From Flammeovirgaceae bacterium UBA5585 (lineage in GTDB: Bacteria > Bacteroidota > Bacteroidia > Cytophagales > Cyclobacteriaceae): a DNA stretch of 64,000 nucleotides. The stretch lies in NCBI GenBank assembly GCA_002425185.1, contig DILT01000012.1, positions 186,001-250,000 on the forward strand, given 5' to 3'. A program made the translations under genes and the position numbers. Below the pieces are notes generated by a model. It was not told the DNA's origin, searched no databases, and saw only the letters and a program-made list of their open reading frames with translations. Shown here in pieces: positions 15,290 to 24,780 of this stretch (the first letter of the stretch is position 1; each line of letters opens with the position of its first letter).

Positions 15290-16153
15290 CTACAATTTTT
15301 GATCTAACTCAAGAAACCGACTCATTTGTTCCTTCAGTAATTTTGCCTCTTTTGCTGCTGCTTCAGCAAAATCCTTTCCTTCGGAAGCATAAATAATTGA
15401 CCTTGCTGAATTCACCAGCAGGCCACACTGCTTATTCATTCCAAATTTCGATACCATTTCCAAATCACCACCCTGTGCCCCAATACCCGGCACCAGGAAA
15501 AAATGGTCCGGAGCCAATTCACGAATGTGCTGCATTTTATCAGCTTGGGTAGCCCCTACCACAAACATTAATTGATCGGGGGTAGCCCAGGTTTTAGCTT
15601 TCAGTATTACTTCTTCATACAGTCTGCGATTCGTTACTTTTGATTCCATCAATTGAAAATCAGCACTACCGGGGTTAGAAGTATGTGCTAACAAAATCAC
15701 CCACTTGTCTTTAAACTTCAAAAATGGCTTTACAGAATCTTCACCCATATAAGGAGCCACAGTTATAGCATCAAAATTCATTTGCTCAAAGAATGCCCGC
15801 GCATACAGTGAGGAGGTATTGCCAATGTCGCCACGTTTGGCATCCGCAATGGTGAAGCAATCTTTCGGAATATAGTCCAGTGTTTTCTGCAAGCTCTCCC
15901 AACCTTTTGGGCCAAGGGCTTCATAAAAAGCAATATTAGGTTTGTAGGCCACACAAAACTGATGCGTAGCATCAATAATGGCTTTATTAAATGTAAAGAC
16001 CGGATCGGGCTCGGTTTTTAAATGCGATGGGATTTTGTCCAGGTCGGTATCCAATCCAACACAGAGGTAGGATTGTTTTTTTTTGATTTGATTAAAGATC
16101 TTGTGATAATTCAACTTACCTGTTTTGACAGGCAAAATAGCCAATCGAAGCAA
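15290..16153 (-). CDS. pyrF: Orotidine 5'-phosphate decarboxylase (type 2)
   Basis: It makes UMP from OMP, the last step of de novo pyrimidine synthesis. The catalytic motif DAKRGDIGNT lies at residues 104-113 (Lys106 catalytic), with CVGLDTD at 31-37 and the phosphate-loop segment VPGIGAQGGD near residue 218. The group-2 enzymes are about 270 residues. The ATG at 16153 gives 287 residues with an atypical leader, while a TTG at 16114 would start NYHKIFNQIKKK and give 274 residues, a better family fit. The true start is therefore uncertain. Confidence 0.93.
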   Translation of the reverse strand: MLRLAILPVKTGKLNYHKIFNQIKKKQSYLCVGLDTDLDKIPSHLKTEPDPVFTFNKAIIDATHQFCVAYKPNIAFYEALGPKGWESLQKTLDYIPKDCFTIADAKRGDIGNTSSLYARAFFEQMNFDAITVAPYMGEDSVKPFLKFKDKWVILLAHTSNPGSADFQLMESKVTNRRLYEEVILKAKTWATPDQLMFVVGATQADKMQHIRELAPDHFFLVPGIGAQGGDLEMVSKFGMNKQCGLLVNSARSIIYASEGKDFAEAAAKEAKLLKEQMSRFLELDQKL

Positions 16154-16212
16154 GAGTATAAAGCTTTGAGAAATTTATTTGATTTCGCATCTTTAGTTAA
16201 ATAAAAGATTAC

Positions 16213-18792
16213 ATGCGGCAGATCCTAATCCCTTTACTTTTTATAAATGCAACTGTTCTTAATGCACAAATATCCGGACAAGTAAAAGATTTTAAGTCAC
16301 AAAAACCTTTAAAAGGTGCAGAGATATTCGTTGATGGCGGATTAACTAATGCTGTTTCAGATGAAAATGGTTATTTTACATTGGAGGGACTTCAGCCGGG
16401 TACACATAAAATTGCGTGTTTCAAAAAGGGATATAGAACTGATGCCAAAGTTTTATCCGTAAAAAAAGGCGAAAACATTGTTCTATTTATTCTTAAAAAA
16501 AATTATAATACAAAAAAAATTAAAGAGAAGGCCATTATTGCTGAAGTGATTTCCAACGCAATTCAGCGAAATGAACTGTTTCCTGAGTGGGATCAAAAAC
16601 TTGTTACTCGATCAGTATCTCTAAAAGCCCAGGATTCAAAAATTTTTGGAATGATCTCATTCCAAAATCTAGCACTTGGATACGCTGTAGAGTATCATCT
16701 TCTTGATTACACAGGAAAAACTTCAAATCTCTTAACAAAATTTATCCCTCTTCGCGGTTCTGAATCCGATGAGAACCTTTGGGCCGAGAATCGATTTGCG
16801 CGTTTTAAACTTACTGCAAATAATTTTCTTGAATCAGTCTTACAGAACACCAATTCAGTTTACGGTTATCACGTGTTCGATGTCAACAATCAAATACAAA
16901 TGCTGGATAACCAATTAACCATTGGACTTAGTGGCGAAAATAATATTCTCAAATTAGATCAACAGCTAAAAATTATATTTACCGTTGATGAGAAAACACA
17001 CAACTCCTGGATTGAGGCCAATGGCCGCGTTGTCTTTGATGACAATGGATTGATACAGAATAAAGATTCAGTGCGACTAATCGGGACATTCGCTGATAAG
17101 TCCTTATCTGGTCTTTTACCCATAGAGTATTCGCCACCGGTTGAATGGAGACGGTTTAATCTGGAACCCTATTTTGAAAAAGCTTACATACATACGGATA
17201 AGTCGTATTACTTTCCAGGGGACACAGTATGGTTCAAAGTGTACATGAATTACAAAACGCTACCACTTATTGAGTCATTAAGCAAAGTACTCTATGTTGA
17301 TTTAATTGAATCACAGGATGACAGCAAGCCATCGGTTACTAAATATTTAAAAATTGAAGATGGGGAAGGCTGGGGTGAATTTGTATTACCTGAAACACTT
17401 ACATCTGATTTTATTGCTTTACGGGCATATACAAACTGGCAACGTAATTATGGAACAGATCAGATTTTCTTAAAATATTTTCCCGTTGTACAAAGAAGTG
17501 TTAACCTGAGGAACCAAAGGACTGATTTTGAGAAAGACAATAACGTTTTGATTTACTTCGACAAACCTGGTTATTCTAAAAGGGACAAGATTCGTCTAAC
17601 GGTTTCCGTTGTTGATGAAAATAATATACCATCTTCTTCATGGATGTCTGTATCCGTGACAGACCTATCAATGGTTAGAGTATTACAGGATTCCTTAACG
17701 ATAACAAAATCATTTGAAATAAAACCCTATCCGATCCCAAGTAAAATCAAATATCCTATTGAACAAGGATTAAGCTTAAACGCAAGGTTTATCAGCGAAA
17801 ATAATAAGCCCATAGAGGCTTCTCTCACACTAATGTCGGAGAAGTTTGCCCAAGCTTTTGAATTCAATACAGACATTTATGGTAAATTTTCAATACATGG
17901 ACTTGACTTCACAGATTCTGCCACCGTTAGGTATTCTGCTAAAAATGATCCATTTCAGGTATTCGGCAAAATTGAAATACTAAGGGAAGATCCCCTGCCC
18001 CTTCAATTAAAATGGCCAAAACCCTCAGAAAATATTGAGAAAGCTGATTTTAAAATTGATAAAAATACAACCTTGCTAAGAGAAGTTATTGTTGAGGCAA
18101 AAAGAATTGCCGTGCAGCAGAAAAAAACTGAGCAAGATAAAATTAAACTAGTTAAACCCTTTGGTGAGCCTAACTATGTTTTGGAGGGAAATAGACTAAG
18201 AAGAGGTGCGGTTAATGTTATTGAAATGATGCGTGGTCAAATTCCAGGATTGGCAATCGGCTTCAATGGCGCAAACTACTCCATTAGATTTACCCGTTCC
18301 GGCTCCATTAGTCTGGACACTAGTCCAGCTGTTTTTATAGATGATATACCCACCGGTGGGAATATTGAACCAACACTATTGGCAATAAATCCCTTTGATG
18401 TTGCTGCCATTGAATTTATTACCCGGCTAACTTCTGTTGGTGGAGCGCAAGGGGCTAATGGTATTATTGCTATTTATACCCGGGCGGGGGGATTGCGTGG
18501 AAGATTTATTGAGGATGAGAAATTAAAAATGTTTTCTTTAAAGGGATATGCCACGCCTTCAAGGTTTTCTGGTATTGATCATAAAAAGACTTTTGTTCCT
18601 CAAAATTCTGATTTCAGATCAACCATTTATTGGTCTCCTTCTGTTGTTTCCTCCCGAAAAGCAGGCCCAGCCAGAGTTGACTTTTTTGCCTCTGACTCTG
18701 CCGGACCTTATTTAATTACAATTGAAGGAGTTACTGATAAAGGAAAGCCATTCAGACATGAACAACTATTGGAACTAAGCTCTGAAGATTAA
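16213..18792 (+). CDS. Secreted CarboxypepD_reg-like / MG2 / TonB-plug fusion protein
   Basis: An 859-residue envelope protein. The signal peptide ends at about residue 18. Residues 19-95 form a carboxypeptidase-regulatory-like beta-sandwich (ISGQVKDFKSQKPLKGAEIF...NGYFTLEGL). Residues about 317-420 match an MG2 macroglobulin domain (AYIHTDKSYYFPGDTVWFKV). Residues about 650-760 match a TonB-receptor plug (LRRGAVNVIEMMRGQIPGL...VFIDDIP...GANGIIAIYTR). The protein ends about 100 residues later, with no room for a 22-strand barrel, so it is not a transporter by itself. AT content is higher than in the neighbouring genes. It is divergent from pyrF. Confidence 0.82.
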   Translation: MRQILIPLLFINATVLNAQISGQVKDFKSQKPLKGAEIFVDGGLTNAVSDENGYFTLEGLQPGTHKIACFKKGYRTDAKVLSVKKGENIVLFILKKNYNTKKIKEKAIIAEVISNAIQRNELFPEWDQKLVTRSVSLKAQDSKIFGMISFQNLALGYAVEYHLLDYTGKTSNLLTKFIPLRGSESDENLWAENRFARFKLTANNFLESVLQNTNSVYGYHVFDVNNQIQMLDNQLTIGLSGENNILKLDQQLKIIFTVDEKTHNSWIEANGRVVFDDNGLIQNKDSVRLIGTFADKSLSGLLPIEYSPPVEWRRFNLEPYFEKAYIHTDKSYYFPGDTVWFKVYMNYKTLPLIESLSKVLYVDLIESQDDSKPSVTKYLKIEDGEGWGEFVLPETLTSDFIALRAYTNWQRNYGTDQIFLKYFPVVQRSVNLRNQRTDFEKDNNVLIYFDKPGYSKRDKIRLTVSVVDENNIPSSSWMSVSVTDLSMVRVLQDSLTITKSFEIKPYPIPSKIKYPIEQGLSLNARFISENNKPIEASLTLMSEKFAQAFEFNTDIYGKFSIHGLDFTDSATVRYSAKNDPFQVFGKIEILREDPLPLQLKWPKPSENIEKADFKIDKNTTLLREVIVEAKRIAVQQKKTEQDKIKLVKPFGEPNYVLEGNRLRRGAVNVIEMMRGQIPGLAIGFNGANYSIRFTRSGSISLDTSPAVFIDDIPTGGNIEPTLLAINPFDVAAIEFITRLTSVGGAQGANGIIAIYTRAGGLRGRFIEDEKLKMFSLKGYATPSRFSGIDHKKTFVPQNSDFRSTIYWSPSVVSSRKAGPARVDFFASDSAGPYLITIEGVTDKGKPFRHEQLLELSSED

Positions 18793-18816
18793 GAGTGAAC
18801 AAGTTTAACAGTGTAA

Positions 18817-19458
18817 TTAACGAAGGTCAATAACCTCAACCCCCGGATACTTCTTCGGATCAAACGTAAAAAAAGCATCAGCTATTGCAACATTGGGCGT
18901 GAACTTGGAGATAGTATACTTGTACTTATTCCCGCCCTTATCAAACATCGTCCAGCTTTGGATGCTTTTATCCTTTTTACCGATGTTCATTTTTATTTTG
19001 AAATACTGGGCATCTTTTTTTTCCGGCACCAGGTCAATCACTTCACACAACACGCCATTTTCAGTCTGATCTTCGAGGTATAAATACTTAAATCCTTTTT
19101 TATACAACTCGTAAATCTTGGAGGGGTTTATCTCATCCGCATCGGGATCGTAGTTATCAATATTTACTTCTTTTGCTGCAGGCAGGTAGGTCCATACCGT
19201 GGTACCGTTATTAATAATTTCCTGATCGTCCATAGCCAACCGGAACTTGTCACCCTTCACTGTAATTTTACCTTTAAACTCCTCCTTTATACCTTCCGTT
19301 TCGTTGGTCATGCTTGAGGTTATGTTGGCCTCAAATGATGTATAGGCTTTGTATCGTTTACTCATAGCCTCCAGAATTTCAAGGGCTTTAGGATCGTATT
19401 GAGCAAATGAGGCCTTTACAAAAAGAGCCAAAAGAAGGGTTACAAAGAGCTTTTTCAT
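18817..19458 (-). CDS. LolA-like outer-membrane lipoprotein carrier protein
   Basis: 213 residues, with a signal peptide to about residue 19 (VKASFAQ), then a LolA/LolB-type open barrel with FEANITSSMTNETEGIKEEF, GKITVKGDKFRLAMDDQE and a C-terminal FTFDPKKYPGVEVIDLR. The protein should chaperone lipoproteins across the periplasm. It lies 48 bases after ftsK on the same strand, a frequent Bacteroidota arrangement. Confidence 0.88.
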   Translation of the reverse strand: MKKLFVTLLLALFVKASFAQYDPKALEILEAMSKRYKAYTSFEANITSSMTNETEGIKEEFKGKITVKGDKFRLAMDDQEIINNGTTVWTYLPAAKEVNIDNYDPDADEINPSKIYELYKKGFKYLYLEDQTENGVLCEVIDLVPEKKDAQYFKIKMNIGKKDKSIQSWTMFDKGGNKYKYTISKFTPNVAIADAFFTFDPKKYPGVEVIDLR

Positions 19459-19506
19459 TAATTATCCGAAGTTTGATAGCACATTTAAACGGACTGCAAA
19501 AATAGG

Positions 19507-21942
19507 TTACTGCCCGTGTTTTTCCTTCAATCCATTCAATAATTGTTCCAAACTCAACTCGTCTTTAATAAGGACTTCGCGAGCTTTGCTCCCCTCAAAA
19601 GCACCTACAATACCGGCCGCTTCAAGTTGGTCGATGAGCCGGCCGGCCCGGTTATACCCCAATTTAAGCTTCCGTTGAAGCAATGAGGTACTGCCCTGCT
19701 GGTGCATAACGATAAGTTTTGCTGCCTCCTCAAACAACGCATCGCGTTCAGAAAGATCAACCGTAGAGGCTCCGCTTTCCTCATCCTCGTATTCCGGTAG
19801 CAGATAAGCTGAATCGTAGCCACGTTGCGAGCCGATATATTCGCAGATGCGTTCAATTTCGGGTGTATCGACAAACGGGCATTGCAAACGGATAACATCA
19901 GAACCTGATGACAATAACATATCGCCCATACCCACCAATTGATCGGCACCACCGGTATCCAGAATGGTTCTCGAATCCACTTTTGAGGTTACACGGAACG
20001 ATAAACGAGCCGGGAAGTTCGCTTTGATTACACCGGTAATTACGTTTACGGAGGGACGCTGGGTGGCCACCACCAAATGAATACCGATGGCACGTGCCAA
20101 TTGCGCCAACCGCGCGATAGGTGTTTCCACTTCCTTACCGGCCGTCATCATCAAGTCGGCCAATTCATCAATCACCAAAACTATATACGGTAAAAAGCGA
20201 TGACCTTCTTTAGGATTAAGCTTACGCCCCAAAAACTTCGTGTTGTATTCTTTTAAGTTTCGGGCACCGGCATCTTTCAAAATTTCATACCGGTTTTCCA
20301 TTTCAATACACAATGAATTGAGTGTATGCACAACCTTTCGTGTATCGGTAATGATTGCCTCTTCACTATTGGGCAACTTGGCCAGGTAATGACGCTCAAT
20401 CTTACTGAACAGCGCCATCTCTACTTTCTTCGGGTCAACCAAAACAAATTTTAACTGCGATGGATGACGCTTATATAATAATGAGCCGAGTATCACATTC
20501 AACCCTACCGATTTACCCTGACCAGTAGCACCCGCTACAAGCAAGTGCGGCATCTTGGCAAGGTCAATTACCAGCACTTCATTGGAAATAGTTTTTCCCA
20601 GGGCTACCGGTAATTCCTTATCTGTTTTTTGAAATGCTGCTGTTGAGAGTACAGAACGGATACTCACCATTTCACGGTTTTTGTTGGGCACTTCAATACC
20701 AATGGTACCCTTGCCGGGGATGGGGGCGATAATACGTATACCCAATGCGGAAAGACTCAACGCAATATCATCCTCCAGGTTTTTGATCCTCGAGATTTTA
20801 ATACCCGCATCGGGTACAATTTCGTAAAGGGTAACCGTGGGACCAATGGTGGCCTTGATGCTGGAAATTCCAATCTTGAAATTGGTGAGCGTAGCCAGAA
20901 TTTTATCCTTATTTTGATTGAGCTCTTCCTGGGTTACCTGAACCTTGCCCGTATCATACTCATTTAACAATTCAAGCGGAGGAAACTTATAGTTGCTCAG
21001 GTCGAGCGTTGGATCATAAAGTCCTTTATCCTCCACCAGTTTATCAGCCAACTCATCGGTTTCGGTTCGCTCTTCAATAATAAAATCGGGTTCTGCTTTT
21101 TCCTTTTTCGGAGTTTCCGGTTTGGCTACGTCAAGTTTTATTTCCGGTAAAGGTTTTTCAGCATCAACAGGCTTCACCAGCACAACCGGTTCAGGAACCG
21201 TCTCATCCTGAACTTGCTGAGGCCAGTTGTCTTGTTCATCTAAATATGTTTTTTCCAGTTCCTCACCGGCCAGTATGGCATCGTTGCCCATGGGTTTTGG
21301 ATCAGCCGGATGAAAAGCAGGTATGGAGGTTACATTGAAAAAGAAGATGATAAAAATGAACAGTGAAAGTACGAGTAACAGAAACGTTCCCCAGCCTAGC
21401 AATCCATGCGAAAGCATGGCCAGTTGAAAGCCAAGCCCACCGCCCAAAAAACTCCACTCGGTTACACCGTCAACATTCAGTGTCAGGTATCCAAACAACA
21501 AGCAAAGCCATAAACTTGTAAATACACTAAAGATCAGCACACTGGTAATGGATAATAAGGTGCGCTTAAAGGCCAGCCTGAAACCCACCAGAAACAAAAC
21601 AAACGGAACCAAAAAGGCCGAAACACCAAACCACCGGAATATAAAGTAATGTGAAGCAACCGCTCCGTACAATCCCAACCAGTTTTCTGTTTCTAAACCT
21701 GAATCAAGCAAGCCGCCTTGCGAAAGACCTTCTACCACGCTGTGATCAGCTTTACCGGTGAACAAATACGAGAGAAAGGCAATGAACAAAAAAACAGAAG
21801 CTATGAGCACGACAAAACCCAATGCCAGCACAAGTTTGGGGTCTTTCAAAAACTGGATGTCGAACTTGTTTTTCGAGGCTTTGCTTTTTCTTTCCTTCTC
21901 AGGTTTCTTGAATGTGTTGGATTTGTAGGTGTTCTGCGCCAT
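19507..21942 (-). CDS. ftsK: DNA translocase FtsK/SpoIIIE
   Basis: An 811-residue septal DNA pump that clears the chromosome at division. Four N-terminal transmembrane segments cover about residues 30-215, then an acidic/proline linker, then the RecA-like motor with Walker A GATGQGKS and Walker B VLVIDELADLMM, the ATQRPSVNVITG motif, and the C-terminal gamma winged helix (LLQRKLKLGYNRAGRLIDQLE) that reads KOPS-like sites. The start MAQNTYKSNTFKKPEKE at 21942 is preferred over an upstream ATG at 21981 that would add a hydrophobic 13-residue leader unlike family members. Confidence 0.96.
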   Translation of the reverse strand: MAQNTYKSNTFKKPEKERKSKASKNKFDIQFLKDPKLVLALGFVVLIASVFLFIAFLSYLFTGKADHSVVEGLSQGGLLDSGLETENWLGLYGAVASHYFIFRWFGVSAFLVPFVLFLVGFRLAFKRTLLSITSVLIFSVFTSLWLCLLFGYLTLNVDGVTEWSFLGGGLGFQLAMLSHGLLGWGTFLLLVLSLFIFIIFFFNVTSIPAFHPADPKPMGNDAILAGEELEKTYLDEQDNWPQQVQDETVPEPVVLVKPVDAEKPLPEIKLDVAKPETPKKEKAEPDFIIEERTETDELADKLVEDKGLYDPTLDLSNYKFPPLELLNEYDTGKVQVTQEELNQNKDKILATLTNFKIGISSIKATIGPTVTLYEIVPDAGIKISRIKNLEDDIALSLSALGIRIIAPIPGKGTIGIEVPNKNREMVSIRSVLSTAAFQKTDKELPVALGKTISNEVLVIDLAKMPHLLVAGATGQGKSVGLNVILGSLLYKRHPSQLKFVLVDPKKVEMALFSKIERHYLAKLPNSEEAIITDTRKVVHTLNSLCIEMENRYEILKDAGARNLKEYNTKFLGRKLNPKEGHRFLPYIVLVIDELADLMMTAGKEVETPIARLAQLARAIGIHLVVATQRPSVNVITGVIKANFPARLSFRVTSKVDSRTILDTGGADQLVGMGDMLLSSGSDVIRLQCPFVDTPEIERICEYIGSQRGYDSAYLLPEYEDEESGASTVDLSERDALFEEAAKLIVMHQQGSTSLLQRKLKLGYNRAGRLIDQLEAAGIVGAFEGSKAREVLIKDELSLEQLLNGLKEKHGQ

Positions 21943-22062
21943 CAATAAGATTAAAAAGTACTCAAAACTAAGGAAAAACATCGAAACAAGGGGAGATTAT
22001 ACAAAGCCATTTTCAGGAAAGGTCCAGTTGATTCTTTATCTTGGTAAACCAGAATAAACGTT

Positions 22063-24087
22063 ATGCTGAAATCCTTATTACTTCTCTCTTTGCTGTACTT
22101 ACCCACACTACTCTATGGGCAGAGCAGGATTGACAGCATGTTAACTATTATAAACAGGAATCTGAATGATACAATCCACGCCAAAACATTGGTAAACCTT
22201 GGCATTGCCAATGAAAGAATTGATACAAAAATGGCCATGCGGTATTTCAAAAAATCTATTGACTTGCATGAAATTGGTCTGCAAGGGTTATGGGTGAATA
22301 CCGCATTCGTTCGATTGGCAGGAATTTATTCTTCCATGGGTAATCGCGACAGCGCAACATATTTTTTCAATGAAGCAAGTAAGTACTTGCAGGAACATCC
22401 CAACAACAAAGCATTATCAGCATACTTAACCGGATGGGGAATATTCAATAACAATTTTGGAAACTATGCCGAGGCACTGTTAGCCTACGAAAGGAATGTT
22501 GAGTTGGGAGAGGCTGTGTTGGGAAAAGAAAACATGGCCGGCAATTACCTGAACATGTCCAATGTGTACGCACGATTAAATCAGGCACCCAAACGGGAAG
22601 AGTCAATTTTTAAGGCGTTGGCCATATTTGAAGAACTGAACAACGAGATGGGCTTATCCTTTTGTTACAATTCGTTGGGTAATATCTTTTATGAACAAAA
22701 AGATTACTCAAAAGCTGAGCAATATTATCAGAAGTCGTTAGACATCCGCATAAAGAGAAATGATAAACGTGGTATGGCTACTACTTATAATAATCTCGCC
22801 AATATTGCCATGGATACGGATCGTTTTGCCCGGGCACTAGAACTACAGCAGGCATCGTTAAAAATAAATGAAGAACAACAGCAACGTGAAGAAATCGGTA
22901 AAAACTATGTAAACCTTGGAAAGATTTATCAACGGATGAGCCGACTGCCAGAGGCACTTCATTATTTTGATCAGGGTGAAAAAATTTTTAATAATCTTGG
23001 CATAACGCGATACGATGCTTTTATCTCAGCTGAGAAGGGTCGGATCTACACGGAACAGGCCAATGAAGATCAATCACGAAAATCACTCGCGTTACAAAAA
23101 CTCCAGCAAAGTATTGCGCAGGCTCAAGCGAGCGGAGAGTTAATCAGTGAACTCAATGCCATTACTTTTCTGAAGGAGTTTTACATACAGGAAAAAAACT
23201 ATGAGGAGGCTTTTAAGCAACTGATACGCCAGCAAGCACTTACCGATTCACTGGAGGGCAAAGAAGTTAAGTTGCGCATCTCCCAAATGGAAACCCAATA
23301 CCAGGTAGCACAAAAAGAAAATGAAATTGAATTGCTAAAAGCGCAGCAACAATTGCAGGAGACAGAACTCGAAAGGCAACAAGCAAACCAAAACAATATC
23401 ATTATTGCACTGGTTTCAGTTTTGGTTATCAGCGTTTTGCTGATAAACCGTTATCGCGTATTAAACCGAACCAGGCGACAACTGGAAATAGAAAAAATGC
23501 GCAGCGACATTGCGCGCGACCTCCATGATGATTTGGGGTCCGTGTTGTCCAGCATCAACATCATGAGCCAGATGGGTATTGCCCAAAAAAACGGGCAGTC
23601 AGAAAATTACCTGCAACGGATAAATGAGCAATCGTCCCGCATGATGGACACCATGTCGGATATTGTGTGGTCAATACATCCGGAGAACGATACTGTTGAC
23701 AAACTCCTTATTAAGATGAAAGAATTTGCTGCAGAAATTCTCGAACCAAAAGGTATCAGTTATCACTTTCACGAGCCCTCTAATCCTGCTGCCATACACC
23801 TGAATGCCGGGAAGCGCAAAAATCTTTTCCTGATTTTTAAGGAAGCGGTAAACAATGCAGCCAAGTATAGCAAGGGCAGTAACATTTCTATCTATCTGGA
23901 GCAAAAAGATAATACCTTAACACTTGCCGTAAACGACAATGGTAAGGGCTTTGTGGAAACCGAAATAAAACATGGCAACGGGCTTCGGAACATGGAGGCT
24001 CGTGCCCGGCAAGTTATGGGAACACTTATCCGCCACAGTAAACCAAATGAAGGAACAACCGTAATCGTAAACCTCCCTATCACATGA
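22063..24087 (+). CDS. TPR-containing sensor histidine kinase (HisKA_3 / NarX type)
   Basis: 674 residues: a signal peptide (ends LLYGQ), about seven TPR motifs in the periplasm (residues 40-370, such as YNSLGNIFYEQKDYSKAEQYY), a coiled coil (372-442), one transmembrane helix (444-462), then the dimerisation/phosphoacceptor region with H488 in RDLHDDLGSVL and a HATPase domain (FKEAVNNAAKYS, NDNGKGF, GNGLRNMEARA). It should phosphorylate the NarL-type regulator encoded 56 bases downstream. TPRs suggest the signal is a protein or peptide in the envelope. It is divergent from ftsK. Confidence 0.92.
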   Translation: MLKSLLLLSLLYLPTLLYGQSRIDSMLTIINRNLNDTIHAKTLVNLGIANERIDTKMAMRYFKKSIDLHEIGLQGLWVNTAFVRLAGIYSSMGNRDSATYFFNEASKYLQEHPNNKALSAYLTGWGIFNNNFGNYAEALLAYERNVELGEAVLGKENMAGNYLNMSNVYARLNQAPKREESIFKALAIFEELNNEMGLSFCYNSLGNIFYEQKDYSKAEQYYQKSLDIRIKRNDKRGMATTYNNLANIAMDTDRFARALELQQASLKINEEQQQREEIGKNYVNLGKIYQRMSRLPEALHYFDQGEKIFNNLGITRYDAFISAEKGRIYTEQANEDQSRKSLALQKLQQSIAQAQASGELISELNAITFLKEFYIQEKNYEEAFKQLIRQQALTDSLEGKEVKLRISQMETQYQVAQKENEIELLKAQQQLQETELERQQANQNNIIIALVSVLVISVLLINRYRVLNRTRRQLEIEKMRSDIARDLHDDLGSVLSSINIMSQMGIAQKNGQSENYLQRINEQSSRMMDTMSDIVWSIHPENDTVDKLLIKMKEFAAEILEPKGISYHFHEPSNPAAIHLNAGKRKNLFLIFKEAVNNAAKYSKGSNISIYLEQKDNTLTLAVNDNGKGFVETEIKHGNGLRNMEARARQVMGTLIRHSKPNEGTTVIVNLPIT

Positions 24088-24143
24088 TTGCGGTATTTCA
24101 AAATGGCTAGAAATAGCGCTTTTTTACACTATAATTTTATACG

Positions 24144-24770
24144 ATGGCTGTTCGCATTCTCATTTACGAAGACAACACAACCCTTCGGGAAAGTTTATCC
24201 AGCCTGGTAGCCTCGCACCAAACCTTTAACCTGGTGGGTGCCTTTAATCATGTGTTGAATGTTATTTCTGAAATAACCGAACTAAAACCGGATGTAATAC
24301 TCATGGATATTGATATGCCGGGCATGACCGGCATACAAGCTGTACGAAAAATCCGAAAACAGAATCGGGAGGTGGCCATTTTGATGCTCACCGTTTTTGA
24401 TGACAACACCCATGTATTTGAAGCCTTACAAGCCGGAGCCAGCGGATACTTGCTCAAGAAGCACATTGCCGTAAAACTTTTTGATGCCATTCAGGATGTA
24501 TTGCAGGGTGGCGCACCCATGTCGCCCAGTATTGCGCGCATGGTCATTCAATCCATGCAGCAACCCATTGCAAAAGACTATCAACTAACAGCAAGGGAAA
24601 AAGAAATTTTAAGCGCCTTAAGCCAGGGCAACAGTTATAAACTGATTGCCGCTCAATTTGAGATCAGCATTGATACTGTTCGTACGCACATCAAAAAGAT
24701 TTATGAGAAGTTGCAGGTACATTCACAAACGGAAGCAGTAAGTAAGGCGATTAATGAAAAACTGGTTTAA
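24144..24770 (+). CDS. NarL/LuxR-family response regulator
   Basis: 208 residues: a receiver with phospho-acceptor D55 (ILMDIDMPG) and the conserved T/K positions MLTVFDD and LLKKH, then a LuxR HTH (LTAREKEILSALSQGNSYKL, DTVRTHIKKIYEKL). It is paired with the upstream kinase. The following peptidase gene starts just 10 bases after its stop, which suggests co-transcription. Confidence 0.93.
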   Translation: MAVRILIYEDNTTLRESLSSLVASHQTFNLVGAFNHVLNVISEITELKPDVILMDIDMPGMTGIQAVRKIRKQNREVAILMLTVFDDNTHVFEALQAGASGYLLKKHIAVKLFDAIQDVLQGGAPMSPSIARMVIQSMQQPIAKDYQLTAREKEILSALSQGNSYKLIAAQFEISIDTVRTHIKKIYEKLQVHSQTEAVSKAINEKLV

Positions 24771-24780
24771 CAAAAATAAT

